From: Stereum hirsutum FP-91666 SS1
Lineage: Eukaryota; Basidiomycota; Agaricomycetes; Russulales; Stereaceae
Direction: 5' to 3'
Length of the DNA stretch: 64,000 nt
Assembly: GCF_000264905.1 (NCBI RefSeq)
Contig: NW_006763134.1
Span: forward strand, 2,631,013-2,695,012
Part shown: positions 11,630-23,311 of the stretch, piece after piece
Numbering within the stretch: position 1 is the first letter of the stretch
Layout of the letters: each line of letters opens with the position of its first letter
Notes under the pieces: model-generated
Databases searched by the model: none
Told to the model about the DNA's origin: nothing
Seen by the model: only the letters and a program-made list of their open reading frames with translations
Translations under genes and position numbers: made by a program

Positions 11630-12966
11630 TGTTAGTTTGAGAGTGGGACGGGGACGAGAGGAGGATGAGTGGCGAGGGCGAGGGGAACGAGGACGACGGC
11701 GACGACGACGGTGCCAGGCAAAGTCCTCTTTGGCGCCCAAAAACAGTTTCCGCCGGCTCGACCGGCATCTTCCGGGGCCTCCTCGGATGACTCATCACGA
11801 TGCTCTCGACGCTCGTCGTCTTCAACGTCGACCATGGAATGTACTGGCTACTATGCTCCTCTTGTGTGCCTCTGGAATACAACTGGTTTGACGCTTCCTA
11901 CGTTTTCTCATATAGTGATTTCTCTTTGCGTACACGGCCGGCTCAAACCTGTCGCATAACGACTGCACTCTTGGTCGTACGAGTCCTATTCTTCCTCGTA
12001 CTTACTCTAGTACTCACAGACGAAGCTCGATGAACCAGACTATCTCGAAGGATGCGATGTCAAAAATATGCATTAAAACTTTCTATTCGACTCCTTTATG
12101 CAAGCTCTTACTTCAGCCCACAATATCGCTGCTCGCTTCGATCCACATAGTTTCCCAGAACATTTACACGCATACAGTACATACGCCCAAGCTCGGACGT
12201 GTGCGTTATAACATCGTCTCATCGACAACAAATAGTCAAATGTACGTTGCGTCTCTCAAACCGGCGACGACGTTCTACTGCTAACCGAATGAGTGTAAGA
12301 GTGTGGCGGTGGCGAGAAAGCAACTGTGACGAAGACGGCAAGTTCTTTGTCGTATCCGACTTGGCGTTATACTTCCCCATGTTGACCTTGCAAAGCGCAT
12401 TTTGTGGACAATCATGGCAAGACTGCCACGTACGTTCATCGTACAGACAATGCTTGTGCCCGTAGATGAGCCCCTATTTCGCCACTTCTGATTCCCGTCG
12501 TGCGGGATACCGACCTTCATTGACTATACTGTCCTTGCGAGATCATACTGCGTAGCCCTTGCTTGTGTAACGGCTGAGCGTGGACGTTCCTCAGATATAA
12601 TTACAGCTCAGACACAGAGTCGTACTCCGTCCAAATACTCTGTACGACCATTCTCCACTTCTCTATCGTTGGCTATCGTTGACTTTGGCTACTATCCATA
12701 ATATTGGAACTACGTGGGATGCGTACTCAGAGAGACAAGGTGACACGGTATGGAACACCCACAAACATCGCTCACGAAAGCACCCCTTGCTGAACTACAA
12801 CTCCTCTCGCTTCTCTGCTAGCAATTTTATAGCGAACAAGGTCATATGGCGAAAGATGGGCCTCCTAACGAGAGTAGCAAGACATAGTAAGCGCGAGATC
12901 TCTCTCATATCTCACTTTCTCCTATATAAGATTGAACTAGACGCACCACGCAAATACGCTGATGAA
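11630..12966. other. Intergenic region between divergent flanks, no gene recognised
   Basis: No domain or intron-consistent coding frame. The first 100-200 bp should hold the BuGZ promoter. Confidence 0.4.
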
Positions 12967-14625
12967 CTACTCTCCCAACTTCAAGCGCTGCAACGGTACC
13001 TCCTCCCGTACAACAAAATACACAGTCTCACCCTCCTGACCCGTATACGTCACATCCCAACCCTCTCCCTCCCCTCCTCCCCTAATCGCCCAAACCGCTC
13101 CACGCGCGTTCTCCCAATACGCGAGGAACTCCGGACTTTCGGCGATCAGACCCAGAGCCCCGCCTTCCGACCCTTCCGACGTGGAGGATATTGCCAACAG
13201 CCTCTCCCATTTGTGCCGCGACGGCGTGCCCGTGAACGTTAACCTGCAGCATTTGAGACATAAAACCCGAACGCCCGTCGACGTGATCTTCCACTCTGCG
13301 AACTCTGACTCTCTGGCTGTATCCCCGAATCCCAGAGTCACCTGGAGAGAGGCGGTGTCTGCGGATGCAGCGCGAAAGCAGGGAAAGGGGAGCGTTCTCT
13401 CATTCTTCAAATCATGGATATAGGTATCGAGATATCGTGATTTCGACGGATAGTCTCTGTGACAGGATATCATCACTCCGGACAAACCACCAGGAACGGC
13501 GGCCTGCTCTGAAGTAATATTGCCGTGAATATCGTCGTGATCACCGACTATGAACCATCCGGGTATCGTGCAACTAACGATATCGATGTCGGCGTTGTCT
13601 GGGCAGAGTAATCCACCGGATGATGTGCGCTCGACGAAGCCACCCGGGAGAACTCGACGTGGTGGCGCGCGAGCCGGTGGAGCGAAGGTTTGTGCGGTGT
13701 ATACGGCACCAGCAATCACGGTTGTTATCGACAAAGCTGCCTTTGCTGCTGTCAAAGCCCCGAGTGCGTTGAATGCCCTCGGGATCAACCCTGCGATCCC
13801 GAGGGCTAGACCAACGCCTGCCAGAGCTCGAGCGGTATGGTCATAAGTCCCGCGGTTCGGGCGAGCATAGAGCACTGCGGGGATGGGCAGCGCACGGACA
13901 GATTTCGCGGTGCGGAGGAAGTGAGGGTCGAGCGTCAGTAGGGTATATCCCAGGACTCGGCGCGCTGAATTCTCTAGGTTGATGTTCGCGGTCTGTTTGG
14001 TGTCGTCTATTGTCACTGCGAGCTTGTAGGCAGGACCTTGGACGGCCCAGGTGTCACCGATTGGGTCTCTGATGCGGTCTATAGTGTCGGTATTTGCCTT
14101 GACGTTCCCTTTCGCATCGGTGGTCCATTGCCAGAATGTAAAGACCGGTGCGTTCGTCGCCATCCCTCGAGGTAGAATCATGATGAACAGCTCGTCTTTC
14201 GCGTATGGGAGATAAGTGAGCTTCCCAAAGTAAAGACGAAATGCAGGGAGCAGTGTGGGTGGGATCGAAGGCATCCACTCGGCTGGGATAGAAACGAGAT
14301 CGAGTCTCTTCGTGTCTGAGGTTTCTGCGTTTTTGTCCGATGTCATGGTAATTCTCAGTCTATCGACGCTGTGTGCGGAGGCTTCGATACGATAACGCTG
14401 GTTTTCGAAAAATCTGAGGTCGATTATTTCTCCTTCACGTGTGTCGACGGAGTCGATGGTCCCAGTTTGGAATTCGGGCGAGTTTGCTTGTCCATCCTCG
14501 GTTTTTGTCCATTGCCAACAAGCACCGACGGGGTATCCGAGCCCGATGTCGTTGGGGAAAATGATGGTGATTCCTTCGTTCACCGCGTAGGAGCCCCAGT
14601 CGAGTTTTCCGCGATAAATGAGCAT
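12967..14625 (-). CDS. Unknown protein with duplicated WQWT domain and hydrophobic segments
   Basis: A single uninterrupted frame of 552 aa starting at ATG 14625; family not recognised. Two copies of a roughly 95-residue domain are visible. Copy 1 (residues about 1-100) has YRGKLDWGSY and CWQWTKTEDG and a TIDSVD motif. Copy 2 (about 130-230) has YFGKLTYLPY and FWQWTTDAKG and a TIDRIRD motif. The pattern looks like beta-rich folds. Residues about 270-320 are Ala/Gly/Leu-rich and hydrophobic, probably one or two membrane segments. The C-terminal half (about 330-550) is unlike the repeats and contains several Cys, including CLKCC. There is no signal peptide. Length and lack of introns set it apart from its neighbours. 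Confidence 0.7.
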   Translation of the reverse strand: MLIYRGKLDWGSYAVNEGITIIFPNDIGLGYPVGACWQWTKTEDGQANSPEFQTGTIDSVDTREGEIIDLRFFENQRYRIEASAHSVDRLRITMTSDKNAETSDTKRLDLVSIPAEWMPSIPPTLLPAFRLYFGKLTYLPYAKDELFIMILPRGMATNAPVFTFWQWTTDAKGNVKANTDTIDRIRDPIGDTWAVQGPAYKLAVTIDDTKQTANINLENSARRVLGYTLLTLDPHFLRTAKSVRALPIPAVLYARPNRGTYDHTARALAGVGLALGIAGLIPRAFNALGALTAAKAALSITTVIAGAVYTAQTFAPPARAPPRRVLPGGFVERTSSGGLLCPDNADIDIVSCTIPGWFIVGDHDDIHGNITSEQAAVPGGLSGVMISCHRDYPSKSRYLDTYIHDLKNERTLPFPCFRAASADTASLQVTLGFGDTARESEFAEWKITSTGVRVLCLKCCRLTFTGTPSRHKWERLLAISSTSEGSEGGALGLIAESPEFLAYWENARGAVWAIRGGGEGEGWDVTYTGQEGETVYFVVREEVPLQRLKLGE

Positions 14626-15118
14626 TCTACTTAAGTGCGTTTCGACGAGGGTTTAGGATCATAACATTGAAAGTCAGACGCAAGCTGAAGCCTCGAGGTG
14701 TTCGATGCGATCAGGGTGGAAAGACACTGCTCACATACGCAAGTCTTTGTCTCGGCACAGTTTATTCACAACAGCAAATGATGAAGTGCGGAAATGATCG
14801 TATGTGTGAGTTCACTGGCACTCAGCGGTGCGAAAGGCGGTTTGCACAAGTGGGTGGCAAGGAGGCAATGAGGAGAATCCAAAGCCTCTGTGAGACCGTC
14901 GAGATACCTAAGTAGTGGCCAGTGATATATATAACCGAGCGGCTATCGATAGTGTGCCCGTGGCATCATACACTTATGTCTTCTTGCCACTCTTTTGCGA
15001 GGCCTGTCAATGCATTGAGATGAACCGATGACCAAGGATATCGAGCCAATGGCGCCGCACACATGAATATGAATGAAAGCCGGTCTGGGATCGAGACAGT
15101 ACCAATAATTTCGACGCG

Positions 15119-16758
15119 TTATAAATATGCAGTATGGCTTAGCATGTACCTATGTGCCTCTCTGGGCGGACATATTTCCGAGGACTGCTGGATTACACAA
15201 TCGATTTTTGTTGGTTGGAAATAAAGCTCTGCGACGCGGTGCGTCCCGGATGCATAACTGTCAAATTGATTGTGTTCAAGTTGCTCTGTAACCCCCGTCA
15301 GTTGAGCTGCAAGGGATATAGGATAAGGTGAGATACGTACACGTGTGGCGCTTAGTGGTGCAGTGGATAGCATTGCAGAAGGTTCGTGAACATGGGTCTG
15401 TTCCCGAAGGCTTGACCGGCCGTTGAGTCTAGGTCGTTGCATCAGTTTCCCCGAACAAACCCTCCAGATTGTCATAGACTTACGAGGCGAAGAACGCGTT
15501 GGAGTAGACTGAAAATAATGTCACAATTTCTGAGAGTCAGTTGGCGAATCTACCATGCATGAAATAAAACTAGACCGGACTTTTTGTACCGAATTCTGCA
15601 AAAAGCCAAAAATACCACTATAGAAACCCTTAGCATCCCATACGATTGGCAACCACACGTATTTAGTGCATGCCACTCACGATTGTGGGTCATAGTCTGG
15701 GTCTATACGTAGAGATGAGTTGTAGTGTAATTTAGGATGGGGCTGGACCGAAAACTTACGAATATAAGTTCAGTCAGCGTATTGAGCCTGTCCCCGCGGA
15801 AACAATAGTCAGATGAGGCCACATATTATGGTGGAACAGGACGAACTTACGCGGTGGCCATCCCAGTCTCTATAGTATTCACGCAAAGTTAGTTCTAATA
15901 TGACTGAGCATTTCAGGAGATTGAACGTGCCTATTGTCCACAGGATAAGTGTATCGATCAATGCCTGAGAGCTAGACCATGTGAACATGATTACTGACAT
16001 CGTCAAAGAGTGGGACGGACCTATTGAACGACCCGGACCTGCCCTTTCGTAGATAATAACACAGGGCAGCAGTATTGAGAAGGTCGACCGCAGCGCCAAT
16101 CCCAAGACAGAGGGTATTCAACCACCGGTATTTATCGAGAAATACGGAAAGCAGGGATGTGCGCTGCGTTAGGACCCCTACTGCGATTGAGCTCCCCACT
16201 CGTACAGAGGACCCTGTCCAAGAGAGTATAGGAATAGTCCACCTTCCAGAAAGGCATCGTACACGCCATGCAAAAAATCCCTGATCGGGGATGTGCTGAG
16301 TCTAAGCGGCCCGATTTAGGGTAGAGGCTCACCTGTATTATGGCGATATTTAGGCTGGCGATCGAAACCGACCATTGTCCAGTCCAGTGTGCGGCATTAA
16401 GGGTCCATGGTTGTCCGTAGTCTGTGACAGAAGTGATGTAGATAAATGCCACTACGATGGCGGTATGGAATGTTTCAGTGAATCTACAACGAGAAGGTGA
16501 ATGTGTGCAACGGAGATTGATTGGAAACAATGAATCTCAACATACATGATTCCTTGCACCTGACGATGGAGACCCTTGAATATTCTATATCGAGCGGGGA
16601 AGTAGGGCTCCGCTCACCAAGACATGGACAAGACGGTTGTCACCAGAATAGCTGGACTTGTAGTAAGTATAAGCCTGGGCCACCATGATTCCGTAAAGGA
16701 GCATCATTATCATTCCTCCAAGCTCTACAGCACCAAGAGAAGTATCTACAGCAGACAT
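15119..16758 (-). CDS. DUF6534-type multi-spanning membrane protein (copy 1)
   Basis: ATG at 16758 gives MSAVDTSLGAVELGGMIMML, the characteristic start of this Agaricomycete 7-TM family. Later exons carry the family landmarks in order: FFAWRVRCLSGR (exon joined in phase after CAG near 16270), LDKYRWLNTLCLGIGAAVD with CYYLRKGRSGSF, then SSQALIDTLILWTI, and finally YSNAFFAS|LNGRSSLREQ split between exons 15508-15484 and 15428-15341. At least seven exons. The exons between about 15900 and 15780 are short and not fully resolved, and the stop may lie near 15275 or at 15119. The function of the family is unknown; it is predicted to sit in a membrane and is often called receptor-like. Confidence 0.65.
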
Positions 16759-17815
16759 CCAGGGAAGACACGAGGGAATGACGGCCGTTAGAGAACGATC
16801 AAGATGATTAGGTCGTTTATGTAGTCTCAACCTTCGAGTCAGGAGATTGGAACAAATCGTTCTATCACCTTTCGTGCATGGAAATTCCTACATGAGAAAG
16901 ACCTATGCATGGCGGCGGCTACGGAGTTCGCAATTTTTGGACAGCCAAGCCGATCCACTTGCCAGCGTCTTTCTTTGTCTCAATCGAATTTACCGTGCTC
17001 TCTGAGGGATTGATAAGGCACATTGTATGCATCGGACATAGTTCGTGAAAGACCCTCAACCCGATCCGATTTCTGAGTGGTCCACTACGGACAAAGATGT
17101 AGAAGGTATTCTTCGATTAAGAATTATATACACTGGCAATAAATGGGTGTTGGCGTGCTATTCTTGTGCTACGCGTCTGATATGTGGAATCCGTTCTGTA
17201 GCTAGAAGAACGGTTTCCAATTACAGGAGTTTGAGTGACAAGGCTATCCAGGCGCTACTATCCCTCCATTGCACATCATAAATATGCCATGCGCCGTTCT
17301 GATCGCAGCTCAAAAGGGTATAGTACTGAGTGCGGAATTAGAACGTAAGCGCAAAGTGGAATTCACCCTGATTCACCTCACAAGTTACATCGCCTTGAGA
17401 TCATCCCTTGTTCCGAAGCGCATACCGTATGCCAAAGTCATCTTTCCAATAAGGTATCGTAAGTCAGGCAAGGAAATGAGAAGAAAAACGATCCGGTGTA
17501 TTTGACGAATACCCTTACATGAGAGGAGTGTTCCGTGCTGGGGACAATATGACGATATTTCACACTCCGAAAGTACAGCTATACCGTCACTATTCAACCA
17601 TTCATAGGCATCGCCCCCAGGACACAAACCCGCAAAAAAATGGAATACCCCGGCGAGGTTGGTCCGAGGTTCATGTGAGGGTGACTTCGCGCTAATAGGA
17701 GGCAGATAAAGGACCATCGTTTCCCAAACGAATCACCCTGCCTCATCCTGCTCCCTCCAGTCTGAAATCCCCCGTACAATTCACTGCACTCCATACATAT
17801 ACTTTGACCGAAGCC
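16759..17815. other. Intergenic region, no gene recognised
   Basis: Only short open frames on both strands, without recognisable products. Confidence 0.4.
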
Positions 17816-18015
17816 ATGATTGTCAAATCGACCATGCTCTACCTTGTGTTCCTAGTCGTCCTCGCTGTCGCCTCTTCTAGCCCGCCTTCAAAGGTAACCC
17901 CGGAGGTAAGTTCCGGTCACTCTTAAGCCTTCGTTTCATGAAGATGAATAAAGTTTGATGTTTTCCACAATAGAGAAGATTCGGAGGTGAACTTGATCCA
18001 CACGGGGCTGATTGA
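17816..18015 (+). CDS. Putative 43-aa secreted peptide
   Basis: Two exons (17816-17905 and 17974-18015) with a clean GTAAGT...TAG intron of 68 bp. The product starts MIVKSTMLYLVFLVVLAVAS, a strong signal peptide, and leaves a mature tail of about 23 residues ending RRFGGELDPHGAD. The Arg-Arg pair could be a Kex2-type processing site, spanning the intron junction. It has no cysteine and no CaaX box, so it is not a mating pheromone precursor of the usual type. It is too short for certainty; support rests on the signal peptide and intron. Confidence 0.4.
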
Positions 18016-18214
18016 ATGTCGGATAAGACGAGGACTGGAGAGTCGAATTGGCAGCGCGCGGTGGAGGAACACGAATGCATGAATAACATTGTGCCGCCCC
18101 AGTTCTTTCCTTTCGGAAGAAATCACACTAGCCACGAGTGAACAAGATATTTACGTTGCTAATTTGGGGCGAGGGCACTTCGGCAGACCACCTCAGCATC
18201 GGCTTGTAAACCAT

Positions 18215-19775
18215 TCAAGACATATGAAACCAAGAAAGAACAAATTTTGGAAGCACACTTCGAACCAATTTGCTCCAAAAGCTCCCCCACCCTGGTCCCG
18301 TTGTCGCAGGCCGCTGTATGCTAGCGTCTTCCCCCGACCCAGGTCTTTCTCTATCGTGACAGTCAACCTTCCTCTGCACTATCACGTACGTTATCTCATC
18401 CCAAATCGAACTCTTCAACACCCTTCTCGCTTCCTGTACCTTCGACTGCCTATCTTCCCCACCGCCCACACCTCTGCTCAAAGCCGCTAATCGTGCTCCC
18501 TCCGCACCCTCGAATGGCGATTTTTGCTCGATATGCGAGAGGTCGACGTATCTCGTATTCAGGAAAAGCTTGATATATCCGATGTCGAGGTCTTGATTCA
18601 AACGCAGAAAGTAAAGATGAGGCGGTGTTCCGCTTGCGCCATAGCCAGGTGTGAGGGTGCTGTTTGCCGGTAGAGGAGGGTTTGGAACAGCGGTGGAAGG
18701 AGACGAGGGTGTAAGGTAATAACGCACTAGAAAGTGACATGCAATTGTTTGAGTGAGCACAGTGTAGAAGCAATGAAGGCATGAAAGGGATTTACCGATG
18801 CTGAAGTCGCTGTTGTCGAAGTAAAGTAGCGAGGGATACAAAGCATACTTTGAGTCGTTCGTGATTTCCTGACCGTACATCTTGGGCACATCCGCCTCGA
18901 CTTCAATATACACAGGGCCGTTATCTCCTCTTCCTACCCCGATACGTTCTTTAACGTACTTCGATCCCTCATGTCCACCGGCCTCTGCACTCGTCTTCAC
19001 CCTCCTCACCGGAACATACTTTGGCATCAACATCTCGTCCCACCCATCGCCCTCCTCCACCTCCATGACCTCTAACTTTACCGTACCATCACCCTTCCCG
19101 GTCAGCTGCCTCCTCGAAGGCGCAGGACACCTCCGTAAGTGATAATACCAGTTGGTGGCACCACATATGATAGGGTACAGATCGTCAATATTGGGCCGAC
19201 ATGTAAGAGGGAGTCGTCGGAACCCATGAATGTTTCCAGGACTGGTGAGATCGTCGAATGCGATAACGTTTCCGACAAGGGAGAGGGAGAGATCCGTGGG
19301 GAAGGACGTAGAATGCGCGAGAGGTGATGGTTTTGGATCGGTACTTTCGGTGGTATTGGGTGGAATGTCGTCTGTGTAAAGGCGAGGTTCGTAGCCGTCT
19401 TCCTCTAATCTTGCTCTTAGAAGGTTGAATAGCACGTCGAGGCCAGTTCCCATGTAGATACACAGAGAAACGACAGGCTCATCATTCGAACTGACCCGTG
19501 ATGGCGTGGACCAGTATACCGCTGAGTCGGTGCCGACAACGAATTGGGCAGTTGCCGTTCGAACAGTGAGTAGAAAATTCCGGCCAAACACTATGGTGAA
19601 GCGTGAATTTGGGCCAGGTGGCGGGTTGGTTGGGGCGACGTGACGCGTGGCGTGAGGTTGTATCTCGAGCGGGGGACTTCCTCTGCTTTATGACAAAAAG
19701 AAATATGTTTAATATAATTCAGGTGGACTAGAAGAATCGAAATAAAATGTACCCAGTCGTATCGGGGGAAGCCAT
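18215..19775 (-). CDS. Agaricomycete-restricted protein of unknown function
   Basis: Three exons on the minus strand (19775-19753, 19685-18796, 18726-18215) give 474 aa with all phases consistent. The start MASPDTTG and the join to RGSPPLEIQPHATRH were found by splicing. The N-terminal third contains FTIVFGRNFLLTVRTATAQF. The middle has an IHGFRRL segment. The C-terminal third carries VYIEVEADVPKMYGQE, SLLYFDNSDFSI and DLDIGYIKLFLNTRYVDLS. I recall these last motifs as recurring in many mushroom genomes, sometimes next to caspase-like or other defence-type domains, but no named function can be given. No signal peptide. Confidence 0.65.
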
Positions 19776-20818
19776 CACCGTGAACTCCTGGTAGGGGTTG
19801 CTATCAGACCAGATTTCCCTGCCCAGTTTTGAGCTTCTGGTCGGAAGAGCCAATTACACCAATTGCTCTATGCGAATGGTCCAACTACCATGACAAATCA
19901 GCTCCGGGACTAATTACGATAACGATCTCGCACTTACGGAAGGCGCTATACTCGGAATCGGGTATGGAGAGGCTGTCCTTTTTCACTTGTGGAGAGAGCC
20001 CGAGGACGAGAAGAGTGCAGAAGTGCTTAAAACGATGCCGTGGTCGTGAACCTCGTCTTCGTGCAGAAAGGTGGTTAGAGTCAAGTCTTTGAGTGGGTGA
20101 AAATATCGTGATTGAAGGAGATGACGAGGACTCTGGAGGACTCACTGCTCCTGACTCCAGTCAAGGATCCTTCAGCTGAGTATTCTCGGATCTCATATAC
20201 TTGGTAACTCACGTAGGCGAGGGCTCTAACGATCTGCAGCGCCCTGCCTCGCGCGCCAGAGCAGTTCAATCTTCTGAAAAGAGATAGTTCGTAGTATGCA
20301 GGAGCTTCGACAAAAATTTAAATATACGTACTGAGAAGTCGGGCAGTGTCTTCATGCCCGTGCATTCATAATGATCTAACCTAGAAGTTTGATGCGCAGT
20401 GGTCTAAGTGACGTTGCTCAGTCCTACATTGCGTCTTGCGTGAGGGCCAGTATGTATGATTCAGGAACGATCCTTGTGTTCTCAGCGCGGTGGACTGCCA
20501 TAGATCAACGAATATTGACAAATATTGCACTGATGGATGCGCATTTAGGCAACTATTATATGAGGTGAACGCAGCGTACAGTAAACGAGCGAGGGCTCGC
20601 ATACCGAGGGCGTAAGACAATGATAAATAGTGCACATACACCTCCATACATGTTGTAGCAAGACGACCCTGATCACTGCGTCGCCCCTCCAATGGGGAAT
20701 TTTCTCAGTGGACTCGCTAGAACACTGCAAGGCATGCGCATTTCATGTCCGCATGCATGCGAGAGAGTTCTATAGGTAAAAAAAAGTGAACCCTGGGTAC
20801 ACGATACTAGCTCACGGC
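19776..20818. other. Intergenic region, no gene recognised
   Basis: Short frames only. It ends in the 8-bp target duplication CTCACGGC (20811-20818) flanking the MITE. Confidence 0.4.
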
Positions 20819-21454
20819 AGGACCCCCGAAAACCCCCTCAGAGGTCTGTTCCGCCCTCTGATCTTGGGCCCCGCGTAGTCGCCGGCTCTGTGAGCTGCCC
20901 TCGTCCCCGCGCTCGGAACATACCTGTGTCCCAGGTCAATTTGGGCCCCGCGTCTTGGAATATACATCGAAAAATCCTCATAAATAGTGAATTTATTCGA
21001 GCACCGCTGGTTTCATTAGGTGAGCTTGAAAATCTTCAACTTAACCTCAACTTAACCTCACCTAACCTCAACTTAACCTCAACTTACCCTAACCTAGCCT
21101 AATCAAGTCTGTCACAGTCTCGTATCGCTGATTCCGAGCCATACCGGTTCGAACGAGCAGTTTTCGGCTGCAGGAAAAGCTAGGTTGCAAAAAATTAGGT
21201 CCGGACTAGGTCAGTTTATGGTGAGGTTAGGTATTGTTGAGGTTAGGGTGAGGTCAAGATCGAGCTTGGGGTCGCCTTCGTCCCCGCGACGGGAACAGAC
21301 CTCGGCTGAAACCACTCTCGTCCCCGCGAAAAAATCATACATCTGGCCAGAATTTCCCGTCCCCGTCCCCGCAAAAATTTCGGACCGCGGCGCTGACGCG
21401 CCGCCTTCGTCCCCGCGCAAAAATCAGACCTCATAGGGAGTTTTCGGGGGTCCT
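20819..21454. mobile_element. hAT-type MITE, 636 bp, with 8-bp target-site duplication
   Basis: The left end AGGACCCCCGAAAACCCC is inverted at the right end as GTTTTCGGGGGTCCT. The inverted similarity runs about 30 bp inward, to CAGAGGTCTG / CAGACCTC. CTCACGGC occurs directly before (20811-20818) and directly after (21455-21462) the element. That is an exact 8-bp duplication, the signature of hAT insertion. There is no transposase. The interior carries several copies of CGTCCCCGCG and a TTAACCTCAAC repeat tract. The intact duplication suggests fairly recent insertion. Confidence 0.88.
21036..21105 (+). repeat. CTTAACCTCAA-type short repeat tract inside the MITE
   Basis: About six imperfect copies of an 11-bp unit containing TTAACCTCAAC. 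An inverted, GAGGTTAGG-like counterpart lies near 21218-21252, so the interior can also fold back. Confidence 0.75.
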
Positions 21455-21462
21455 CTCACGGC

Positions 21463-22298
21463 TTAGTGCAGGAGAGATGCTATGCTTTTCACTTCCGTCA
21501 AGTGGGTGATGACAGCGACCATACCGTTGATCATTGATGGTGAGGTAGCCTTGATCATGAGTGACACTTTTGCCCGTCGATCTCGACATCGATGTATGTA
21601 CAACATACGATCTCCTGTGTACTGCAGCACCTATGATCGAGCCTCAACAGACCAGCGAGTGGCTCCCGGGAATGGCCTATATAGCGGATATGTTGTGGTT
21701 GGAAAACGCACATTCCCCGAGTTTTCGGAAGCAGCCGACGCACTGTAATGATGAAGGAGGAAGTATTGGAGTTGGTGGAACGAAGAGACCCACGAAGCTC
21801 AAGATTATCTAATAAAGGGAAAGGAGCGCATACAGAGCATAACGGTCTGGTTGAAACTGAGGCACGAGCTCTACGCACGTAAGGCGATGGCCCACAGTCA
21901 CGAAGAATCGTGGATGACGTTCGTAAAGACGTCCAACCTTTATTTTGTGTCAACAAGGAGACAAGGGGAGCTCACGGCGCAGTATCGCCCTGTCTTTGCC
22001 ACGATGTGGTCCGTCCGCGACACATATACGCCTGAGCTTGCCGCATGCGTTTATACATACCTCTCAGAAGGGAGACAAGAAAATAGCAACGGTCTCGATG
22101 AATATATACCATCGAGTAGAAAAGGTAAGAATGTTTATCAAGAGTCTACGAGCGATGCAGCTGTCAGTCTTGAAAGATAAGCAGAGCAAGGAATGCTAGC
22201 ATAACCAAAGATTAGATGGAACGAACCTGTTACTTTTTCGCTCATCAGACTGGGCCACTTTTTCAGTGCGTTCGTTCCCTGACTAGGAACATAAGCCC
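21463..22298. other. Intergenic region, no gene recognised
   Basis: Begins after the MITE target duplication. Short frames only. Confidence 0.4.
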
Positions 22299-23311
22299 TC
22301 ATTGGAAATACCCCCTCATGAATCCCATATACTCTTCGTCATCCTTCGAGGCATACCTCGCCTTCACGAACCCTCTCGCATCGTTCCCCACCCAATACCT
22401 CAACCTCTGCCTTCGCGACACCGTTTCCTCTTCAGCCCCATCGTCCGAAAACCCGTCCGTGACCGCCTCGAGTATCTTCCTCGCCACATCTTCGCTCGAG
22501 ATACTAACGCCCCCGACCATCCGCTTATAGCTCTCGTTCGTCTTCTCCATGAACGTGTCATAGTCGCTCAACCTCAGTCCCTTGCCGTCATCCCCAGCCG
22601 GCATCTCAGAACCCGCACGCTCCATGAATGCCGTGGAAGAGACGCCATTTGACGAAGATGCGCTGTGAAGCGAGCTCGTAGGAGAGCGATTCTGTGAAGC
22701 CTTCGAGGGCGAATTTGGATGAGGTGTAGAGCGTGGAGATGGGTAGCCCCCAGAAACCGGCACCGGAGGAGACGTTGACTATTCCGTGTTGGGAGCCAGA
22801 ATCCGATGTGCTGCTTGAGTGAGAGTGCTGACGGAAGTGGGGGAGGATGAGGCGGGTGACGTCCATTACGCCTGTACATTGGATACGATGCGGCCAGGGT
22901 GAGACGAGGATAACTGCACATACGCGGAAAGAAAAGATGAAGGAGACCAGACGCACCGTACAGATTGACATTGAACTGCTCCTTGACCTTTTCCCTCGAA
23001 ATCGCTTCAAATAGTCCTTGCTGCCCGTACCCAGCATTGTTCAACAAGACGTCGATCTTTCCGAACCGGTCTACTCCGGATTTGATCGCTGGCTCGATGG
23101 AGTCGTAGTCAGTCACGTCGAGTCGGGTTATAAGTATACAAGACTCGTCAGAGATGGCGAGGGAGGAGAGGACAGAGGGTGCTCTGGAAGGACTGCGCAT
23201 CGTGGCGACGACATTCCAACCGCGGGAGTGGAAGAGGAGGGCGGAAGCGAGGCCTATACCGGATGAGGCACCGGTGATGAAGATTGTCTTCGGATTGGAG
23301 GAGTGGGACAT
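22299..23311 (-). pseudogene. Classical short-chain dehydrogenase/reductase (SDR), disrupted near 22648
   Basis: ATG 23311 starts an SDR with cofactor motif TGASSGIG (residues about 14-21), NNAGYG, the catalytic Ser in NVSSGAG and the catalytic pair YTSSK. An intron (about 22963-22881) joins NVNLYG to VMDVTRL in phase. After SYELASQRIFVK the frame is lost. The expected continuation GVSSTAFMERAGSEM is present immediately downstream but in another frame, with several residues missing between (22645-22651). The remainder then runs to a stop at 22299. Without the lesion the length would match a normal SDR of about 280-300 aa acting on an unknown NAD(P)-dependent substrate. The truncated frame keeps the catalytic residues but loses the substrate-binding end. 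Confidence 0.7.

Noticed and set aside
21185..21436. Plus-strand 83-codon frame with repeated SSPRR/PAK motifs
   Set aside because: It lies wholly inside the hAT MITE and reflects its CGTCCCCGCG repeats.
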